A stretch of 64,000 nucleotides of DNA from Staphylococcus pasteuri. Lineage in GTDB: Bacteria > Bacillota > Bacilli > Staphylococcales > Staphylococcaceae. Position 1 is the first letter of the stretch, and the number at the start of each line of letters is the position of its first letter. Position numbers and translations under genes: made by a program. The DNA lies in the NCBI RefSeq assembly GCF_003970495.1, contig NZ_RXWW01000021.1:28374-92373 (forward strand). The letters run 5' to 3'. Of this stretch, positions 18,211 through 29,460 are shown piece by piece. The notes beneath the pieces were generated by a model, which was not told the DNA's origin, did not search any database, and worked only from the letters and a program-made list of their open reading frames with translations.

Positions 18211-18759
18211 ATGCAACAAAACCAAAACAAACGTTTAATTACAATAAGTATGTTAAGTGCTGTGGCATTTGTACTAACTTTCATTAAATTTCCATTGCCA
18301 TTTTTACCACCATACTTAACTTTAGATTTTAGTGATGTACCTACATTGCTAGCTACATTTTTATTAGGGCCAGTAGCTGGTATAATTGTCGCTTTTATTA
18401 AGAACTTACTTAACTTTTTCTTTAACATGGGAGATCCAGTTGGGCCAGTTGCCAACTTCCTTGCAATTACAAGTTTCCTATTAACTGCTTACTATATTTA
18501 TAAAAATAAACGTAGTAATCAATCTTTAACAATGGGACTTATTGTCGGTACAATTGTTATGACAATCGTGTTAAGTATCTTAAATTATTTCGTTTTACTA
18601 CCACTTTACGGTATGATATTTAACTTAACAGACATTGTCCATAACCTAAAAGTAATTATCGTATCTGGTGTTATTCCTTTCAATATTATTAAAGGAATTG
18701 TTATTTCACTGATATTCTTCTTCATATATAACAGAGTTAAAAATAATATACATTTATAA
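18211..18759 (+). CDS. ribU: Riboflavin ECF transporter S component RibU
   Basis: 182-residue integral membrane protein with about six hydrophobic helices and the family segments KFPLPFLPPYLTLDFSD and IKNLLNFFF. It is the substrate-binding S subunit that captures riboflavin and docks on the shared EcfAA'T energy module, whose genes are not in this window. The ATG at 18211 has AAAGGAG 10 nt upstream; an in-frame ATG at 18160 would fall between riboswitch and ribosome-binding site. The upstream FMN riboswitch supports the assignment. No T-rich terminator directly follows. Confidence 0.94.
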   Translation: MQQNQNKRLITISMLSAVAFVLTFIKFPLPFLPPYLTLDFSDVPTLLATFLLGPVAGIIVAFIKNLLNFFFNMGDPVGPVANFLAITSFLLTAYYIYKNKRSNQSLTMGLIVGTIVMTIVLSILNYFVLLPLYGMIFNLTDIVHNLKVIIVSGVIPFNIIKGIVISLIFFFIYNRVKNNIHL

Positions 18760-18792
18760 TATAAAAATATAGGTCAGTATTTATGTGCTGAA

Positions 18793-18879
18793 TCCCAAAG
18801 GAACAGTACTAGTTGAAGACTAAATAAATTCTTACAGATTTATCTGTATAGAATTTTAGGCCGAAACTGTACCTTGGGA
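18793..18879. repeat. 87-nt imperfect palindromic element between ribU and fer
   Basis: Nested arms pair almost to the centre: TCCCAA with TTGGGA, ACAGT with ACTGT, AAATTCT with AGAATT(T), and TACAGAT with ATCTGTA around a 2-nt loop. There is no open reading frame of note and no T-run on either side, so it is not an obvious terminator. It could be a dispersed repetitive hairpin or a structured RNA. Confidence 0.55.
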
Positions 18880-18930
18880 AAATATATACATATAAAGCTG
18901 CCTGCAAAGTCAATAACTTTGTCGACGATC

Positions 18931-18968
18931 TAAAAAATCTCCCTTCACAAAATGTGATAGGGAGATTT
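18931..18968 (-). terminator. Terminator of fer
   Basis: A stem AAATCTCCC (18935-18943) with GGGAGATTT (18960-18968) has an inner TTCACA/TGTGA pairing. It is followed on the minus strand by a T-rich run. Confidence 0.82.
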
Positions 18969-18977
18969 AAATATTTA

Positions 18978-19253
<276 letters not shown>

Positions 19254-19337
19254 CTACACTAGTAATTACAATACTACTATTGTAGACATCGATAGTCTAA
19301 TTTTCAATATATTCGTTTTATAGAGTGAGGGTTCATT

Positions 19338-20306
19338 TTGTATCAAATTATCAAACATGCTTATCAACATGCATTCAACTACAAAACAAATAAAAGTATA
19401 TATAATATTTTGATGGGAAAGAAATCTCATCAAACATTTTTCGACGCTTGTAGTCAACAACTTTTGTCATTATATCATAGTTTACCCAGATTAAAATATC
19501 CGTCTTTTGAGCGATATTTAAATGAACTAGATAATTATGATGCTTTATACGAAATTAAAATGCATCCTAGATTTACTTATGACAGTCTTATTAAGACATT
19601 TAATTGTATACAGTTACTGATTCAAACAGTTTCCCAAAGTCAACATCAAGCATATAAATTTGTCCCTGTTGCTCAACAAACATACATACAACAACGTGTT
19701 AAAGATATATACAAACTAATCAGAGAACAGCAGCTAGAAACACAAGTTTATAACGAAATTCATCAACTATTTGATAAATTAGCAAGTAAAAATGACCATA
19801 TTTATTTGCATTATTATTTACAAGGCTATGAAGAGCCTATGTATACTAGACAACAAGTAAGTTTAATAGAATCCATAAGCCAAGAAGAATTATTTGAATT
19901 GGAAATGAATCAATTAGTAGACCTGATGTATGAACTAGAAAATAATAACGATTATCCCACACTACATCAGACAATTATTTTACCTACATTACTAAACAAA
20001 ACAAAAATGACATACAGACAAATACAACAAGGTCAATCACCCCAAGAAATTGCAACTATTCAAAACGTTAAAATTAACACTATAGAAGACCACTTATTAG
20101 AATTATTTATAAAAGGATATATGCACGATTATGAAACATTTATTGATTTATCGGAAAAAGACATTTTTATAAATTACTATAGCTCAAATTTAGGATTGAA
20201 ACTTCGAGAATATAAACAACAATTCTCTAAACTATCATACTTTCAAATTAAATTGATGATTGTTGGTATAGAAAGAGGTGACATAGTTGCTACAAGAGAA
20301 ACTTAA
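19338..20306 (+). CDS. YpbB-like helix-turn-helix protein
   Basis: 322-residue, largely helical protein. Near the C-terminus (about 230-270) is an HTH-40-type segment (QQGQSPQEIATIQNVKINT), as in B. subtilis YpbB. The function is unknown. The constant pairing with recS suggests a role linked to the helicase, possibly DNA or single-strand binding. The start is a TTG at 19338 after GAGTGAGGG. The end overlaps recS by 20 nt, so the two genes are translationally coupled. Confidence 0.75.
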   Translation: MYQIIKHAYQHAFNYKTNKSIYNILMGKKSHQTFFDACSQQLLSLYHSLPRLKYPSFERYLNELDNYDALYEIKMHPRFTYDSLIKTFNCIQLLIQTVSQSQHQAYKFVPVAQQTYIQQRVKDIYKLIREQQLETQVYNEIHQLFDKLASKNDHIYLHYYLQGYEEPMYTRQQVSLIESISQEELFELEMNQLVDLMYELENNNDYPTLHQTIILPTLLNKTKMTYRQIQQGQSPQEIATIQNVKINTIEDHLLELFIKGYMHDYETFIDLSEKDIFINYYSSNLGLKLREYKQQFSKLSYFQIKLMIVGIERGDIVATRET

Positions 20307-21666
20307 ACAATGGTTCGGATTTGATTCATTTAAACCCGGACAAGAAGAAATAATAACTAGTGTTTTAAATCAACAACATACACTTGGCATATTGCCAACA
20401 GGCAGCGGTAAAAGCTTATGTTATCAGCTACCTACATATATTTTAGAAAAACCTACACTTGTTATTTCACCTCTAATTTCATTAATGGATGATCAAGTTA
20501 TGCAAATGAAATTAAATGGAGAACATGCCGTTAGTTGTATACACTCAGGTATGGATGAAAATGAAAAACGACAAAATTTTAAAAAGATTAATCAAAGTAA
20601 ATTTATATATCTCAGTCCGGAATTTATTTTACAAACTCAAAACTTCAAACTGATTGCAAATATTGATTTTGGTTTAATCGTTCTCGATGAAGCCCATTGT
20701 TTATCAGAGTGGGGCTATGATTTCAGACCACATTATGCTCTAATTGGAAAAATCACTTCTCATTTTAAATCATCAACAATTTTAGCTTTAACAGCCACAG
20801 CACCACCACATTTAGAAAATGATTTAAAAGAGATATTAAATGTTAATCTTCATACAGTTAAAACAAGTATGAACCGTCTAAACATCTCTTTAAGACATAT
20901 GAACTTTGCATCTGACGAAGAAAAAATAAATTGGCTTTTACCACAACTTACGTCTACCGGACCCACAATCATATATGTGTCATCTAAAAAAATGTGCTTA
21001 ACTTTAGCTAATCTAATATATGATTCTGGTTTTTTAACTGGTATTTATCATGGAGATTTAAGTTATCAAGAGAGACATACTGTTCAACAACAATTTTTAA
21101 ATAATGATATACCCGTTATTGTCGCAACAAGCGCATTTGGCATGGGTATAAATAAAAAAGACATAAGAACAGTGATCCATTTCCATTTATCTTCAAGTCC
21201 ATCTAATTATTTACAAGAAATTGGACGAGCGGGTCGAGATGGTAGTCAAAGCCAAGCTATAAGTCTATATCAACCTGACGATGCATATATATTAGAAACT
21301 ATTTTATTTGCAGATAGAATTACGCCCGAAGATATTAATCAATTTGAATTAGGTCAATTTATACCTCCGGAGAAAGAAACTATTTTGTCCATATTGTACA
21401 ATCAATATACTATTGCTAAACTTCATTATATTTTTGATCAATCTTATAAACGAAAGAAATTAGGATATAGTAGAATGTTAGGTTATAAACAATTAGATCA
21501 ATGTCGTCGTAAATATTTATTAGAATTTTTTAATGAACAACCAGAAATCCCAAATCAATGTTGTGATAATGATACAGAACTATCTGAAATTAAAGTCATT
21601 AACCGTAAAAAGGTAAAACGTAAGCTAAATTATAAAGAAAAGCTTCAAAATTTATTAGAGCTATAG
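20287..21666 (+). CDS. recS: RecQ-family ATP-dependent DNA helicase (RecS type)
   Basis: 459-residue short RecQ-family 3'-5' helicase. The Walker A motif ILPTGSGKSLCYQ lies at ~34-46 and the DEAH box in VLDEAHCLSEWGYDFRP at ~135. Motif VI is EIGRAGRDG. The length and short C-terminus indicate RecS rather than full RecQ: no HRDC domain is visible, and only a short Cys-containing zinc-like end remains (CRRK...CCDN). The TTG start at 20287 has AAAGAGGTGA upstream, inside the preceding gene. Confidence 0.88.
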   Translation: MLQEKLKQWFGFDSFKPGQEEIITSVLNQQHTLGILPTGSGKSLCYQLPTYILEKPTLVISPLISLMDDQVMQMKLNGEHAVSCIHSGMDENEKRQNFKKINQSKFIYLSPEFILQTQNFKLIANIDFGLIVLDEAHCLSEWGYDFRPHYALIGKITSHFKSSTILALTATAPPHLENDLKEILNVNLHTVKTSMNRLNISLRHMNFASDEEKINWLLPQLTSTGPTIIYVSSKKMCLTLANLIYDSGFLTGIYHGDLSYQERHTVQQQFLNNDIPVIVATSAFGMGINKKDIRTVIHFHLSSSPSNYLQEIGRAGRDGSQSQAISLYQPDDAYILETILFADRITPEDINQFELGQFIPPEKETILSILYNQYTIAKLHYIFDQSYKRKKLGYSRMLGYKQLDQCRRKYLLEFFNEQPEIPNQCCDNDTELSEIKVINRKKVKRKLNYKEKLQNLLEL

Positions 21667-21674
21667 ATTTCATT

Positions 21675-21702
21675 TTGCTTAACGAAATATTCAAGCTATA
21701 AT
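21675..21702 (+). promoter_or_regulatory. Probable ebpS promoter
   Basis: TTGCTT (21675-21680) and TATAAT (21697-21702) are 16 bp apart, giving a leader of about 110 nt before the ebpS start. Confidence 0.45.
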
Positions 21703-21819
21703 TAATCTATGAACAATTCTTTAATACCTTTAAAAATTCTTGATTAACATACATAATCATTTATTTTGTGGGTATAGTTTATGTATCAAAACAAAATTAA
21801 AATAGAGAGGATGATGAAT

Positions 21820-23565
21820 GTGTCTAATAATAACTTCAAAGATGATTTTGAAAAGAATCGTCAATCTATAGACTCAGAAGATCATAAAGAACACACATCT
21901 TCAAACGAACATCATGAAGACAAACCTACAGACAAAGTAGAAGAAAAAGCGAATCAACAATTCCCACCAAGAAATGCGCAGAGACGTAAACGTCGTAGAG
22001 ATGTCGCTACAAATAATAATCGTCAATCTGAATCACAAACTAGTTCTAACCAAGATGGCTCATTAGATGATAGATTCGATGATACATCATTACATAACGG
22101 AGACAACAAAAACTATGATGCTTCATCTAAGGATGTTTCAAGCAAATCACAAGAGCATCAAACAGTAAATAATGATCACAGACAAGAAACAACACATGAC
22201 AATACTTCAAACCACGAATCTGACAAAGACTCTCGACAAGACGAAACATTAAAACGTAGTCATAAAGATGAAGACACTCGTCATGAAGATGTTGACCATC
22301 AAGATAAAAAAGATAATAAAGGTAAAAAAGCAGCTGCAACAGGCGCTGGGGTTGCTGGCGCTGCAGGTGCTGCCGGACTAGCTAAACATCATCACGATAA
22401 AAATGATAAGCATACTGACAAACACGATTCAAAACACGATGATAAGCATCTAAATAGTGATAACCATGATACAACAAATGATAAACAACATGACGATAAC
22501 TTAAAAGATCATGACAATGATCAACGTGGTCACAAAGATGAAGATACTCGTCATGAAGATGCTGACCGTCAAGATAAGAAAGATAACAAAGGTAAAAAAG
22601 CTGCCGCTACAGGCGCAGGAGTTGCTGGAGCTGCAGGTGCAGCCGGATTAGCTAAACATCATCACGATAAAAATGATAAGCATGCTGACAAACATGATTC
22701 AAAACACGATGATAAGCATGATGACAAACACGATCATAAAGATGATAACAACGAACCTAAAAAAGATAACGAAAAATCAGGCAAAGGTAAAAAAGCGGCT
22801 GCAGTAGGAGCAGGTGCTGCTGGGACTGCAGGTGCCGCTGGGTTAGCTAAACATCATCATGATAAAAATGAAGCAAAAGATCATGACCATGATAACAATC
22901 ATAATGATGATCATGACCATGATGATAATAATCATGGTAAGAAAAAGGGCGGCTTCATGAAGATCATCTTACCAATTATCGCTGCTGTATTAATTTTAGG
23001 TGCTATAGCTATTTTTGCTGGTATGGCTTTAAATAACCACAACAATAGTGGAAATAATGATAATAAAGTAGCTAATGAAGACAGCAAAGACGGCATGAAA
23101 AATAATGATACAAGCAAAGACAAAGATAGCAAAAAAGATAAAGATAGCTCTAAAGACAAAGATAAATCAAGTGATTCTGATAAAGATAAAGCAACATCAA
23201 ATGATTCTTCAAATAGTAATTCAGCATCTGATTCAGATTCAGACGACAATGGCTCAAGTAGTAATAGCTCAAATGATGATAGTAATAGTGCTAATTCTCA
23301 AGCTACAAATAGTCAAAATAGCAGCAATAACCAAAATGGCCAAAGTCAAAATTCTCAACAAAACGGTCAACAATCAAATAATAGTCAAAGCAGTAATAGC
23401 CAACAAGGTAAACAAACACATACTGTTAATGGTAAAGAGAACTTATACAGAATTGCAATTCAATATTATGGCAGTGGTTCACCAGCCAATGTTCAAAAAA
23501 TTAGACAAGCAAATGGTATAAGTGGTAATGATATCCATGATGGTCAAACATTAGTAATACCATAG
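21820..23565 (+). CDS. ebpS: Elastin-binding protein EbpS-like membrane LysM protein
   Basis: 581-residue surface-associated membrane protein. The conserved N-terminus [15 protein letters not shown] and basic [14 protein letters not shown] match S. aureus EbpS. The middle is hydrophilic and His/Asp/Lys-rich. A 63-residue module (148-210) recurs at 238-300 with a 90-residue period, and a third partial copy lies at 323-350. Each contains a Gly-Ala-rich stretch followed by LAKHHHDKN. One clear membrane helix lies at ~380-403. A Ser/Asn/Asp-rich linker leads to a C-terminal LysM domain (~534-581). The start is the GTG at 21820, after AGAGAGG. S. aureus EbpS is, from memory, shorter (486 residues) with a different middle. 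It occupies the place of B. subtilis ypbE, also a LysM gene near recS. Confidence 0.85.
   Translation: MSNNNFKDDFEKNRQSIDSEDHKEHTSSNEHHEDKPTDKVEEKANQQFPPRNAQRRKRRRDVATNNNRQSESQTSSNQDGSLDDRFDDTSLHNGDNKNYDASSKDVSSKSQEHQTVNNDHRQETTHDNTSNHESDKDSRQDETLKRSHKDEDTRHEDVDHQDKKDNKGKKAAATGAGVAGAAGAAGLAKHHHDKNDKHTDKHDSKHDDKHLNSDNHDTTNDKQHDDNLKDHDNDQRGHKDEDTRHEDADRQDKKDNKGKKAAATGAGVAGAAGAAGLAKHHHDKNDKHADKHDSKHDDKHDDKHDHKDDNNEPKKDNEKSGKGKKAAAVGAGAAGTAGAAGLAKHHHDKNEAKDHDHDNNHNDDHDHDDNNHGKKKGGFMKIILPIIAAVLILGAIAIFAGMALNNHNNSGNNDNKVANEDSKDGMKNNDTSKDKDSKKDKDSSKDKDKSSDSDKDKATSNDSSNSNSASDSDSDDNGSSSNSSNDDSNSANSQATNSQNSSNNQNGQSQNSQQNGQQSNNSQSSNSQQGKQTHTVNGKENLYRIAIQYYGSGSPANVQKIRQANGISGNDIHDGQTLVIP
22261..22449 (+). 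repeat. EbpS internal module, copy 1
   Basis: Encodes residues 148-210: an acidic/His lead, [10 protein letters not shown]..., then [12 protein letters not shown] and [10 protein letters not shown]. Nearly identical to the copy at 22531-22719. Confidence 0.9.
22531..22719 (+). repeat. EbpS internal module, copy 2
   Basis: Encodes residues 238-300, exactly 270 nt after copy 1. Most differences are third-base changes, so the protein repeat is better kept than the DNA. Confidence 0.9.
22786..22869 (+). repeat. EbpS internal module, partial copy 3
   Basis: Encodes residues 323-350: only the Gly-Ala stretch and LAKHHHDKN part of the module. Confidence 0.8.
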
Positions 23566-23588
23566 GTTTTATTTATAACCATTTATAG

Positions 23589-23627
23589 ACTGTGAGTAAT
23601 GTTAAATCATTGCTCACAGTTTTTTTA
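23589..23627 (+). terminator. Terminator of ebpS
   Basis: A 13-bp stem (ACTGTGAGTAATG with CATTGCTCACAGT, one mismatch) and a 6-nt loop are followed by T7. Confidence 0.9.
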
Positions 23628-23719
23628 TTTATCCAAAATCATTTATTTTCCATTTCTTAAAACGTCACTAAAATTATAAATTTTTCTTAATCAAGGACTT
23701 CGCGTAAATAGATCATAAC

Positions 23720-23728
23720 TGATATAAT
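23720..23728 (+). promoter_or_regulatory. Extended -10 promoter of ypdA
   Basis: TGA-TATAAT lies 30 nt before the ypdA ATG; the -35 is poor. Confidence 0.45.
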
Positions 23729-23757
23729 AGTTTGGTGATTAAAGGAGGCCGTATGAC

Positions 23758-24744
23758 ATGCAAAAAATAGAAAGTATCATCATTGGTGGTGGACCTTGTG
23801 GCTTAAGTGCAGCCATTGAACAAAAGAAAAAAGGTATTGAAACATTAGTTATTGAAAAAGGTAATGTTGTTGAAGCTATTTACAATTATCCAACACATCA
23901 AACATTCTTTTCTTCAAGCGATAAATTATCAATTGGCGATGTACCATTCATCGTTGAACAAAGTAAACCACATAGAAACCAAGCATTAGTATACTATCGT
24001 GAAGTAGTTAAACATCATCAATTAAATATTAATCCATTTGAAGAAGTATTAACTGTTAAAAAGATGAATAACCGATTTACAATTACAACTACTAAAGATG
24101 TGTACGAATGTAAATTTTTAACTGTAGCGACAGGATATTATGGTCAGCATAATACATTAGAAGTTGAAGGTGCTGATTTACCAAAAGTAAGTCATTATTT
24201 TAAAGAAGCACACCCTTATTTCGACCAAAATGTAGTCATTATAGGCGGTAAAAATTCTGCTGTAGATGCAGCCTTAGAATTGGAAAAAGCTGGCGCAAAT
24301 GTCACTGTAATATATCGAGGAGATCGTTATCCTAAAGCAATTAAACCGTGGATTCTTCCTAATTTTGAATCACTAGTCAATCATGAAAAAATTACAATGG
24401 AATTTAATGCCAATGTAACTCAAATTACAGAGGATAAAGTAGTTTACGAAAAAGATGGTAACACTATTGAAATACCTAATGATTATGTATTTGCTATGAT
24501 AGGTTATCACCCTGACTATGAATTCTTAAAATCTATCGGAATAGATATTAATACGAATGAATTCGGCACTGCACCCGTATATAACCGCGAAACATACGAA
24601 ACAAATGTTGAAAACTGTTATATTGCCGGAGTAATTGCAGCAGGCAACGATGCCAATACTATCTTTATAGAAAATGGTAAATATCATGGTGGTTTAATAA
24701 CACAAAGTATTCTTGCTAAAAAGCAAACACCTTTAGAATCATAA
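23758..24744 (+). CDS. ypdA: Bacillithiol disulfide reductase YpdA (putative)
   Basis: 328-residue FAD/NADPH oxidoreductase of the thioredoxin-reductase-like YpdA (Bdr) group. The FAD motif GGGPCGLSAA contains Cys14, the cysteine described as essential in S. aureus YpdA. The NADPH motif GGKNSAVDAALE is at ~163. It lacks the CxxC of thioredoxin reductase. The inferred reaction is reduction of oxidised bacillithiol with NADPH. bshA, which starts bacillithiol synthesis, is in the same window. AAAGGAGG precedes the ATG. It is convergent with ansA across a strong terminator. Confidence 0.88.
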   Translation: MQKIESIIIGGGPCGLSAAIEQKKKGIETLVIEKGNVVEAIYNYPTHQTFFSSSDKLSIGDVPFIVEQSKPHRNQALVYYREVVKHHQLNINPFEEVLTVKKMNNRFTITTTKDVYECKFLTVATGYYGQHNTLEVEGADLPKVSHYFKEAHPYFDQNVVIIGGKNSAVDAALELEKAGANVTVIYRGDRYPKAIKPWILPNFESLVNHEKITMEFNANVTQITEDKVVYEKDGNTIEIPNDYVFAMIGYHPDYEFLKSIGIDINTNEFGTAPVYNRETYETNVENCYIAGVIAAGNDANTIFIENGKYHGGLITQSILAKKQTPLES

Positions 24745-24747
24745 ATA

Positions 24748-24796
24748 AATGGCGTAGATTGATAGTATCAAATCAATTCTACGCCATTATTTTTTA
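24748..24796. terminator. Bidirectional terminator between ypdA and ansA
   Basis: A stem ATGGCGTAGA(A/-)TTGAT with ATCAATTCTACGCCAT has A- and T-rich flanks on either side. Confidence 0.9.
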
Positions 24797-24798
24797 TT

Positions 24799-26509
<1,711 letters not shown>

Positions 26510-26516
26510 TTAACTA

Positions 26517-26562
26517 AAAGCTATGTAAACGTTATAAGCAGAAACGTTTATATAGCTTTTAT
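26517..26562 (+). terminator. Terminator of cmk
   Basis: AAAAGCTAT(G)TAAACGTT pairs with AAACGTTTATATAGCTTTT across a ~8-nt loop, followed by a short T-run. Confidence 0.82.
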
Positions 26563-26778
26563 TATCCCTTATAATAGAATTAGATTGAATCTTAATATTA
26601 ATAAACACTATAAATATACATCTTCAACTTTAAATTGAAATTTATTTAAAAAATTCACTTTTTAATTGCATCTACGAAATCAACATAAAGTTTCTTAAAG
26701 TGTAAAAGGGGAATTTCTTGACAATTCAGTCAGTTTGTAAGATGTTATACTTATGTAGTGTATAAGGAGGCAGACAAG

Positions 26779-27957
26779 ATGACTGAAGAATTCAACGAAT
26801 CAATGATTAAAGATATTAAAGAAGGTGACAAAGTCACTGGAGAAGTACAACAGGTTGAAGATAAACAAGTAGTTGTGCATATTAATGGTGGAAAATACAA
26901 TGGTATAATCCCTATTAGCCAATTATCCACACATCATATTGAAAAAACTAATGAAGTAGTTAAAGAAGGCGATGAAATAGAAGCCTATGTAACGAAAATT
27001 GAATTTGATGAAGAAAATGATTCAGGTGCATATATTTTATCTAAAAGACAACTTGAAACTGAAAAATCATATGACTATTTACAAGAAAAACTTGATAACA
27101 ATGAAATAATTGAAGCTAAAGTAACAGAAGTTGTGAAAGGCGGATTAGTTGTCGATGTAGGGCAACGTGGTTTCGTACCTGCTTCATTAATTTCAACAGA
27201 CTTTATCGAAGATTTCTCTGACTTTGAAGGACAAACAATCAAAATTAAAGTTGAAGAATTAGATCCTGAAAATAACCGTGTAATCTTAAGCCGTAAAGCT
27301 GTTGAACAAGCTGAAAATGACGTTAAAAAAGCATCATTATTAGAATCACTTAATGATGGAGACGTGATTGAAGGTACAGTTGCTCGCTTAACAAACTTTG
27401 GTGCTTTTGTTGATATTGGTGGTGTAGATGGATTAGTTCACGTTTCTGAATTATCACATCAACATGTTCAATCTCCAGAAGAGGTTGTTTCAGTTGGCGA
27501 AAAAGTGAAAGTAAAAGTAAAATCAGTTGATAAAGATACTGAACGTATTTCATTATCAATCAAAGATACTTTACCAACACCATTCGAACAAATTAAAGGT
27601 CAATTCCATGAAAATGATGTTATCGAAGGTACAGTTGTAAGATTAGCTAACTTCGGTGCATTCGTTGAAATTGCTCCTGGAGTACAAGGCTTAGTTCATA
27701 TCTCAGAAATTGATCATAAGCACATTGGTACACCAGGTGAAGTATTAGAACCAGGTCAACAAGTTAGTGTTAAAATCTTAGGTATTGATGAAGACAATGA
27801 ACGTGTATCATTATCTATCAAAGCTACTTTACCAAACGAAGATGTAGTTGAAAGTGATGCTTCTACAACACAATCTTATTTAAATAAAGATACTGAAGAG
27901 GATAACCCTACTTTAGGTGATGTCTTTGGTGATAAATTTAAAGACCTTAAATTTTAA
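26779..27957 (+). CDS. rpsA: Ribosomal protein S1 homologue (four S1 domains)
   Basis: 392-residue RNA-binding protein with four S1 motifs starting near residues 15, 103, 190 and 275. The last two contain the typical GTVARLTNFGAFVDIGGVDG and GTVVRLANFGAFVEI. This shortened S1 is normal for Firmicutes (six in E. coli). It may help translation of some mRNAs or act with RNA decay factors. The ATG at 26779 is preceded by AAGGAGG at 8 nt. TTGACA at 26718 could be a -35, but no -10 stands at standard distance. Confidence 0.92.
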   Translation: MTEEFNESMIKDIKEGDKVTGEVQQVEDKQVVVHINGGKYNGIIPISQLSTHHIEKTNEVVKEGDEIEAYVTKIEFDEENDSGAYILSKRQLETEKSYDYLQEKLDNNEIIEAKVTEVVKGGLVVDVGQRGFVPASLISTDFIEDFSDFEGQTIKIKVEELDPENNRVILSRKAVEQAENDVKKASLLESLNDGDVIEGTVARLTNFGAFVDIGGVDGLVHVSELSHQHVQSPEEVVSVGEKVKVKVKSVDKDTERISLSIKDTLPTPFEQIKGQFHENDVIEGTVVRLANFGAFVEIAPGVQGLVHISEIDHKHIGTPGEVLEPGQQVSVKILGIDEDNERVSLSIKATLPNEDVVESDASTTQSYLNKDTEEDNPTLGDVFGDKFKDLKF

Positions 27958-27976
27958 TAAACAATAAATTATATTT

Positions 27977-28019
27977 ACACTCCAATTAGAGTTATCTCTT
28001 TAATTGGAGTGTTTTTTTA
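27977..28019 (+). terminator. Terminator of rpsA
   Basis: A perfect 12-bp stem (ACACTCCAATTA with TAATTGGAGTGT) is followed by T7. Confidence 0.92.
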
Positions 28020-28051
28020 CATCTTCTCAAGTATTATTTAATATATTTAGT

Positions 28052-28066
28052 CGTTTGTTACAAACG
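28052..28066. promoter_or_regulatory. Perfect 15-bp palindrome upstream of the der promoter
   Basis: CGTTTGT-T-ACAAACG has exact 7-bp arms. It ends 4 bp before a good promoter -35 (TTGAAT at 28071). Position and symmetry suggest an operator; no known regulator's box fits exactly. Confidence 0.5.
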
Positions 28067-28070
28067 TATT

Positions 28071-28098
28071 TTGAATCAGTGCTTGCATGTGATAAAAT
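28071..28098 (+). promoter_or_regulatory. Promoter of der-gpsA
   Basis: TTGAAT (28071-28076), a 16-bp spacer and TAAAAT (28093-28098) preceded by TGA (extended -10). The start of der is 33 nt further. Confidence 0.65.
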
Positions 28099-28130
28099 TA
28101 TAGAGATTAAGAAAGAGAGGAAGTTAACAA

Positions 28131-29441
28131 ATGACTAAACCTATAGTAGCAATTGTAGGCAAGCCTAATGTAGGGAAATCTACAATTTTTAATAGAGTAG
28201 TCGGCGAACGTGTTTCTATCGTTGAAGACACGCCTGGTGTAACCAGAGACCGAATCTATTCATCAGGTGAATGGTTAACTCATGAATTCAATATTATAGA
28301 TACAGGTGGTATTGAAATAGGAGATGCACCATTCCAAACACAAATTAGAGCACAAGCAGAAATAGCCATCGACGAAGCGGACGTTATCGTATTTATGGTT
28401 AATGTTAGAGAAGGATTAACACAAAGCGATGAAATGGTAGCACAAATGCTCTATAAAAGTAAGAAACCTGTCGTTCTCGCAGTAAACAAAGTAGATAACT
28501 TAGAAATGCGTAACGACATCTATGATTTTTATTCTTTAGGATTTGGAGAACCTTATCCAATTTCAGGTTCGCACGGTTTAGGTTTAGGTGATCTATTAGA
28601 TGCCGTCGTTGAAAACTTTGGTGAAGAACAAGAAGACCCATACGATGATGATACAATTCGTTTATCAATTATTGGTCGCCCAAATGTAGGGAAATCTAGT
28701 TTAGTCAATGCCATTTTAGGTGAAGAACGTGTCATTGTTTCTAATGTTGCTGGTACTACAAGAGATGCTGTCGATACAGAATATTCATTCGACGGTCAAG
28801 ATTACGTGTTAATAGATACAGCTGGAATGCGTAAAAAAGGTAAAGTATACGAATCTACAGAAAAGTATTCAGTCTTAAGAGCATTAAAAGCAATTGAACG
28901 TTCAAATGTCGTCTTAGTTGTTATCGATGCAGAACAAGGTATTATTGAACAAGATAAACGTGTCGCTGGATATGCGCATGAAGAAGGTAAAGCAATCGTC
29001 ATTGTTGTTAATAAATGGGATACAGTAGAAAAAGACAGTAAAACGATGAAGAAATTTACAGAAGACGTTAGAAAAGAATTCCAATTCTTAGACTACGCAC
29101 AAATTGCCTTTGTCTCAGCTAAAGAACAATTAAGATTGAAAACGTTATTCCCTTATATTAAAGAGGCAAGTGAAAATCATAAAAAACGTGTACAAAGTTC
29201 AACATTAAACGAAGTAGTGACTGATGCAATTTCAATGAATCCTACTCCAACAGATAAAGGTAGAAGACTAAATGTCTTTTATACAACACAAGTTGCGATT
29301 GAACCGCCAACATTTGTTGTATTTGTTAATGACGTTGAATTAATGCATTTTTCTTATAAACGTTATCTTGAAAATCAAATTAGACATGCCTTTGGATTTG
29401 AAGGTACACCTGTTCATATCATTCCAAGAAAAAGAAATTAA
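28131..29441 (+). CDS. der: Ribosome assembly GTPase Der (EngA)
   Basis: 436-residue essential GTPase with two consecutive G domains followed by a KH-like domain. The first P-loop [11 protein letters not shown] lies at ~10-20 and the second [11 protein letters not shown] at ~182-192. Each has DTGG/DTAG (G3) and NKVD/NKWD (G4) motifs. It acts in maturation of the 50S subunit. gpsA follows 19 nt after the stop with its own ribosome-binding site, so the two are likely co-transcribed. Confidence 0.97.
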   Translation: MTKPIVAIVGKPNVGKSTIFNRVVGERVSIVEDTPGVTRDRIYSSGEWLTHEFNIIDTGGIEIGDAPFQTQIRAQAEIAIDEADVIVFMVNVREGLTQSDEMVAQMLYKSKKPVVLAVNKVDNLEMRNDIYDFYSLGFGEPYPISGSHGLGLGDLLDAVVENFGEEQEDPYDDDTIRLSIIGRPNVGKSSLVNAILGEERVIVSNVAGTTRDAVDTEYSFDGQDYVLIDTAGMRKKGKVYESTEKYSVLRALKAIERSNVVLVVIDAEQGIIEQDKRVAGYAHEEGKAIVIVVNKWDTVEKDSKTMKKFTEDVRKEFQFLDYAQIAFVSAKEQLRLKTLFPYIKEASENHKKRVQSSTLNEVVTDAISMNPTPTDKGRRLNVFYTTQVAIEPPTFVVFVNDVELMHFSYKRYLENQIRHAFGFEGTPVHIIPRKRN

Positions 29442-29460
29442 AACGGAGGGGAATATTAAT

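Noticed and set aside
22261..22869. Regularly spaced repeats resembling an array
   Set aside because: They are in frame inside ebpS, differ mostly at third codon positions, and encode a protein module. They are not a CRISPR array.
22932..23249. Long antisense open frame opposite ebpS
   Set aside because: It mirrors the low-complexity Ser/Asp codons of ebpS, has no ribosome-binding site, and encodes a Ser/Leu-rich product without family resemblance.
26718..26751. Promoter TTGACA ... TATACT for rpsA
   Set aside because: The -35 is perfect, but the best -10 is 22 bp away and the alternative TAAGAT is only 14 bp away. I did not list it as a promoter.
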